DNA of 64,000 nt, from positions 633,762,915-633,826,914 of the forward strand of contig OY728123.1 of the NCBI GenBank assembly GCA_963277665.1. Reading direction: 5' to 3'. A program made the translations under genes and the position numbers. This DNA comes from Viscum album (taxonomy: Eukaryota; Streptophyta; Magnoliopsida; Santalales; Viscaceae). A model generated the notes under the pieces. The model ran no database searches. It saw only the letters and a list, made by a program, of their open reading frames with translations, and was not told the DNA's origin. The stretch's first letter is position 1; each line of letters begins with the position of its first letter. Below are positions 59,441 to 64,000 of this stretch, piece after piece.

Positions 59441-59830
59441 CGTAGGAGGGTGTCAAGTACATAGTGTTCTGCAACGCATCATGAACCGGGCATGGTTGTG
59501 TCTTTATGCAGAAGCAATCAGTGATTTCCTATGGCTCAAATCAGTTGAGGCCACACGAGCATAACTACGCGACCCATCATCTTGAGTTGGCAGTGGTAGT
59601 ATTCTCGTTGAAGATGTGGTGGCACTACTTGAGGGGCGAGTTGTTTACTGTCTACTCTGATCACAAGAGTCTCAGATATATATTTTCTTAGAAAGATCTG
59701 AATTTGTGGTAGAGGAGGTGGCTTTAGTTCTTCTAGGATTATGACTTCGATATCGTTTATACACCTGGAATGGGGAACATAGTGGCGGATTCTCTCAGCA
59801 GGAAATCGAGTTCACAGTTGCTGGATGAGG
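59441..59830 (+). pseudogene. E3 RNase H region, broken
   Basis: IVFCNAS has Asn (59473-59475, AAC) at the first catalytic Asp, followed by a stop and TGHGCVFMQ. The frame 59506-59691 then reads [25 protein letters not shown] and [12 protein letters not shown]. Four stops close together (from 59689) sit where CAG, CGA or TGG-type codons are expected. ADSLSRKSS near 59787-59813 closes the domain. Confidence 0.9.
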
Positions 59831-60880
59831 TGATGAGGTAGTTGGTCTCATTACAGTTATCCTTCGGTGATGTAGATAAGGGAGCTTACCTTCAATAGAT
59901 GGTTGTTACCCCTCCACTCTTACAGCGAGTCAGGGAAGCACATCGTGAGGATTCTAGCTGTGAGACTCTATGTGCTCAGATATCCCAAGGTGTTGCGGCT
60001 GATGGATTTTCAGAAGGTGGGGAGCATGTTGTTATTTTCAGAGGGATCACAGTAGTACTGGTGACGTTGTGGTAGAAGGTTCTAAGGGATTTCCATAGAT
60101 ATCCTTTGGCAGTGCATCCAGGCATGTCAAAGATGTATCATGACCTCCAATGTCAGTTCTGGTGGCCCATAATGAAGAAGTGTGTGGAAGAGTTTGTTTC
60201 TCGGTTCCTTGTCCGCAAGTAAAGGCCGAGCACCAGGTGCCATTAGGCTTGACATAGCCCATTGAGGTTCCAGAGTGGAAGTGGGAAGGGATGTCCTTGG
60301 AATTTGTGATGGGTTTACCTCATACGTCTAGGGGACACGATGCCATCTAGGGGATCATTGATCAACTCACCATGTTGGCCCACTTCCTACCATACGGGAG
60401 CAGATTTCGGTAGTGATATTGGGACGACTCTACGTGCAGGAGATAGTTCGACTTCATGGAGTTCCATCCACGATCATCTCATATCGTGATGCTTGTTTCA
60501 CATCCTAGTTGTGGAAGGGATTGCATGAAGCTTTTGGGACTGAGTTACGCTTGAGAGCAGTGTTCCATCCTCAAACTGATGGTCAGACAGAGCGGACCAT
60601 CGAGGTTCTGGATGATATGCTTCGAGCTTGCATACATGACTTTGGTCGTAGCTGGGAGGATCACCTACCATTGGTGGACTTTTCTTAAAACAACAGTTAT
60701 CATTCCAATATTGGTATGGGACCATTCGTGGCTCTGTACGGGCTACCTTGCAGGTCACCGCTTTGCTAGACTGACCCAGGAGAGTCATAACTCATGGGCC
60801 CATAGATGATGAGAGCTACTATAGAGAAGGTGCAGGTCATCCAGGAATGGATGAAGACTGTGCAGATTCGACAAAAGTCT
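59831..60880 (+). pseudogene. E3 integrase (zinc finger and DDE core), broken
   Basis: The zinc region reads YPLAVHPGMSKMYHDLQCQFWWPIMKK (about 60101-60180) and VEEFVSRFLV. The start of the core (60290-60420) is frame-shifted. ISYRD near 60478 has Tyr where the second catalytic Asp is expected. HPQTDGQTERTIEVLDDMLRACIHDFGRSWEDHLP follows at about 60570-60670 with the Glu kept. NNSYHSNIGMGPFVALYG ends the core. Confidence 0.9.
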
Positions 60881-61320
60881 TATGCAGATAGGAGGAGGAT
60901 GCCCTTGGAGTTCTAGGAATGAGACTATCTGTTCCTTCGGGTCTCACCTCGATGGGGATTGCGAAGATTTGGTCGATGCGGGAAGCTATCTCCGGGGTTC
61001 GTTGGCCCTTTCCAGATTCTGATTAGAGTTGGTGAGGTGGCATATATCTTGGCTCTACCTCCTCAGATGGACCGGTTACACAACCTCTTCCATGTGTCAC
61101 ATTTGTAGAGGTACGTGCATGATCCATCGCACATTATCAACTAGGGTGAGCTGGACATTAATGATGGAGAGACCTTTAGAGATTACCCAATGGAGATTGA
61201 GGATCGGCAGGAGAAGATCCTTTGTAGGAGAGCTACTCCCTTAGTGTGTGTTCGTTGGCAGCACCAGAATCTCTAGGAGAGCACGTGAGAGCGAGAGACT
61301 CAGATTCTCTTGCAGTACAC
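60881..61320 (+). pseudogene. E3 integrase C-terminus and chromodomain-like tail
   Basis: FLRVSPRWGLRRFGRCGKLSPGFVGPFQI-like text (60940-61020) forms the GPY/F module, though in pieces. LHNLFHVSHL and RYVHDPSHIIN follow, then PMEIEDRQEKIL and a tail ending EST-ERETQILLQY (to about 61320). The tail matches E1 and E2 in place and content. The frame reported at 61029-61244 is out of phase with it. Confidence 0.8.
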
Positions 61321-61365
61321 ACATATTTTTTTAGTAAACTTTGTTTTTTCTTTTTGGGAACTTAA

Positions 61366-61385
61366 ATGACCTAAGGTGGGTGTGA
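61366..61385 (+). other. E3 polypurine-tract region, degraded
   Basis: CCTAAGGTGGGTGTGA sits directly before the 3' LTR start TGTAAGGTCCC. It is purine-rich but interrupted, and is called by position. Confidence 0.5.
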
Positions 61386-64000
61386 TGTAAGGTCCCATAT
61401 TTTTCCATGTATTATTTTAATATTATATGTGAATTAATTCAAGACCAGGATCTGAGACGGTGTGCAGTTTCGAGGCCCCGTGATCCCGGAACAAGTGTTT
61501 GAATTTAATTTAATATTTAAATTTTGCGCCAGTGTGGTTTTCCTAAAAAAGTGGAATAAATCTTGATTGGGTGCTCAGATCAGAAAACCTAGGGCACCGT
61601 TTCATTCGGAATAGATTTTTTACCTTAGGTGTGGCCTAACTTCAGTCGGCGCAGGTCGGTGGTGAAATCTGGTTTTTGGACGTAACTGTAATAAAATATT
61701 TAATTGAAATATTCTATTTTAAATTTGTTTAAACAAAATCGTTTGTTCGTTAAAATAGAGATTTCATAGGGGGGTCAAGGTTGAAATCCCCCTAACTCTG
61801 CTATTCTCTGGAGATCTCTGGAGAAGACCACCTAACGCGGTGACGACGTTCTTAATGATTTTCGTCGGCGACGATGACATGACAATCGGATCATCACCAA
61901 CGAACACCGCGGATCCAGGTAGGATGTTTTGCTTTTGATTTTCCTTTCCCTTTTCTTGATTCCTACGATGAACATGGACTAATCTACGAACCGATTAGCC
62001 CGCGGGTCGATCGTTTTCTGGCGGGCGTGATTTTGGGTTTTATCGGGACATCCATTACTCGAGGTTTTATCATCTGTTGTTTGTTGAGATTTTGATCTAA
62101 CGGCGACGAACCCGGATCGTCATGAACAATGATCGAGGGTCATCCATCTTTTTTGATTCTTGTTTTTATCCCTCGTGTTCTTCATTGCATTCTACGCTTT
62201 CTTGTAGGAAATTTACTATTTCACATTCATTTGATGACTCAACAATCCGAGAATGTAAATCCAACCCTGGAGTGATGTCACGAAGGTGAAACCACTGTTT
62301 CCGCATACGATTCAGAGAGGATCGGGAGATATGAGTTGTTGAGAATTTTTCTTCAGATGGATCGTTCAAGGTTTATGATCCGATTCAAGAGACAAAAAAA
62401 CCAGTTAAAGTGTTCGTATGATGAAATTAACCAACCCCTTGATTATTGGGATGAAGAGACCAGAGAAACGCGATCCGGAAGATCGGCCGAAGGGCGTGGA
62501 AGAAGACAGTGTTTTTGGAAATTTCCCGACTACACGCCATGTAGTATGTGCTACACAACATGTGTTCATCAGTAGGATTACATGTTGCGTACTTTGGGAG
62601 TACACAGACACGAGATGGGTACACGGACAAGGACACGCCATGTATACCCCTCCCCGTCCAGACCCATCCAGATACACGGGATACCCCATGTACGGGTACA
62701 CGGGTAGGCGACACAGACATATGCGGAGACTGTTTACGGTCACATGGCCAGTGTACACGGAGCGAGCCCCAGGTGCTCATATATGGCGTGTGATTATTAT
62801 AAACACCATGTAGTTTCTTTCTATCCTACAAGCTGAATGACACGGTCCGGTTACACGGGCAGTACCCAGGGTCAATAAACATTGCGTGTACGTTTTCTAC
62901 ACGCAGTGTAGTTTGGTTTTACACGGCTTGAATGAATGACACGAGCCGTTTACACGGGAAGTACCCGGGGTCATGTAACATGGTGTGTAACCATACTACA
63001 TATCATGTAACCTATCTTAAATGTCTTCATCCAGCTTCCTTATGTGACTTGGGATAGTTTCCTTAGGTTTCGTTCCCTTAGTCTCTCTCTTGAAGGTTTC
63101 TGATATCATTTCCTACCTATAGGAGTATGATCCCTTCAAAAAGACACCTTAAATAGAGTTGTTGGAATCTACATTGTTATACTTGGAGCCGGATCCTCTA
63201 TTAATTCCTAAAACCCTTGGTAGAGTTCTTGGTATCGACGTGAACAACTTTACCTGGGCACAGATCCTCTGCATAGCGGATGAGCACAAACTGAGTTGTC
63301 AGAATCACCCCAGGACTTGGCCATGATTTCCATCTGAGCATCATGTTCTCAAAGTACTTGTGGAGTGTGTTATCCTGGAAATATTGCTTCATATCACTCT
63401 CTCCTGAGACCTAGGAGTGTGTTCTCTTTGTTACATGTTCAGTGGAATCTTCGAGCTGGATCCTAGTGGCGGTTTCGTGATGGTCGTTTGTGTATTAGTA
63501 TATCTGGATATTCTTGTTATATATTCTATAGACATATACTGTGTAGAGCTGACTGTATCATTCCTTTGTGGTATTTCCCTTGTTGTATTTCCTCTATGGC
63601 TTCGGGGGGTGCTTCTGGGTATTGTTATACGCACCCCTGCATGGGATTTTCCAGCACGTGTCGTGTCTTGTGCAGATGAGCAAGACTTTGATTGGATTCT
63701 TGGTAGACCAGGACTAGATGATACTTAGTGAGATCAGGTGGGCCGAGGTGTGTTACAATGGCTAAAGATTGCAGTCCCAATATTGTTCCTTACCGTTTGG
63801 ACTTTTCAACACACTTTCTTTTGGTGGGATTGTACTTTTGGCCCATGGTTTTACACTTGTTGTACTTTTCTTTCCTGTCATACTCTGTTGTTTGGGATTT
63901 TTAGTGTATGCATGCATTTTCATTTATAGTAGTTTTTACTTTTCATCTTTGTGGGATTGGAGATGTGTGTGTGTGTACAGGTTTATAGGCAATGCCTCCA
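61386..64000 (+). repeat. E3 3' LTR (right end cut off)
   Basis: It starts TGTAAGGTCCCAT and aligns with 53796-56418. About 100 bases are missing at the window end. It has 99-bp tandem units at 62837 and 62936, near-palindromes at 62530-62544, 62897-62911 and 62996-63010, and the open frame from ATG 62451. Open frames near 63417-63929 fall in the U5 part and match nothing I recognise. Confidence 0.93.

Larger units (their letters stand above)
53796..64000 (+). mobile_element. E3: Ty3/gypsy chromovirus-type LTR retrotransposon, right end outside window
   Basis: A 5' LTR (about 53796-56518), internal region with plus-strand gag, protease, RT, RNase H, integrase and chromodomain-like tail, and a 3' LTR beginning at 61386 that still aligns to its mate at 64000. 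About 100 more bases are expected. All genes are broken. The U5 end resembles that of E1 (CTCGGTGCTAGTCACCATCC against CTTGGTGCTAGTCGCCACTA, and GTCGTGATA ends), so E1 and E3 are related lineages. Confidence 0.95.

Overview
This window is intergenic, repeat-dominated plant nuclear DNA, and I found no host gene in it. Several things point to a land plant, probably a seed plant with a large genome. There are four Ty3/gypsy LTR retrotransposons; three show initiator-Met-tRNA-type primer sites, and the least decayed ones carry a chromodomain-like tail after the integrase. There is also an L1-type LINE of the plant kind, with a DUF4283 plus zinc-knuckle ORF1 and a C-terminal RNase H. The AT-rich stretches look like very old, methylation-eroded repeats. 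I cannot name the species.

Layout. (1) 1-10820: element E1, plus strand, with LTRs of about 2.7 kb. Its 5' LTR lacks about 74 bases at the window edge. (2) 10821-24140: AT-rich, CpG-poor DNA. It holds two collinear copies of an ancient repeat (about 11.15-15.2 kb and 19.4-21.1 kb), each with a tandem array of roughly 50-bp units, and a candidate ancient LTR start at 16438. E1 lies directly beside the first copy. (3) 24140-27557 and 39012-41570: the two halves of one minus-strand LINE, about 6 kb when joined. (4) 27558-39011: element E2, minus strand, 11454 bp with 3.3-kb LTRs. It is inserted in the LINE and flanked by a perfect 5-bp target duplication, CATGT. (5) 41570-47150: AT-rich DNA with nothing recognised. 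(6) About 47150-53795: element E4, minus strand, so decayed that it looks like random AT-rich DNA. Protease, RT, RNase H and integrase can still be read in order. (7) About 53796-64000: element E3, plus strand, inserted in the protease/gag end of E4. Its 3' LTR runs off the window.

All coding regions are pseudogenes broken by stops and frameshifts. Many stops fit C-to-T decay at methylated sites (CGA to TGA, CAG to TAG). E2 keeps the most catalytic residues. E3 has Asn in place of catalytic Asp at the RT and RNase H sites.

I found no new gene system. The observations most worth following up are a 15-bp near-palindrome recurring in the LTRs of two different elements, LTR minisatellites that changed copy number, the CpG-rich minisatellite blocks in the E2 LTRs, an ATG-started frame kept in both E3 LTRs, the shared D-K-G protease triad of E2 and E3, and the buried element E4.
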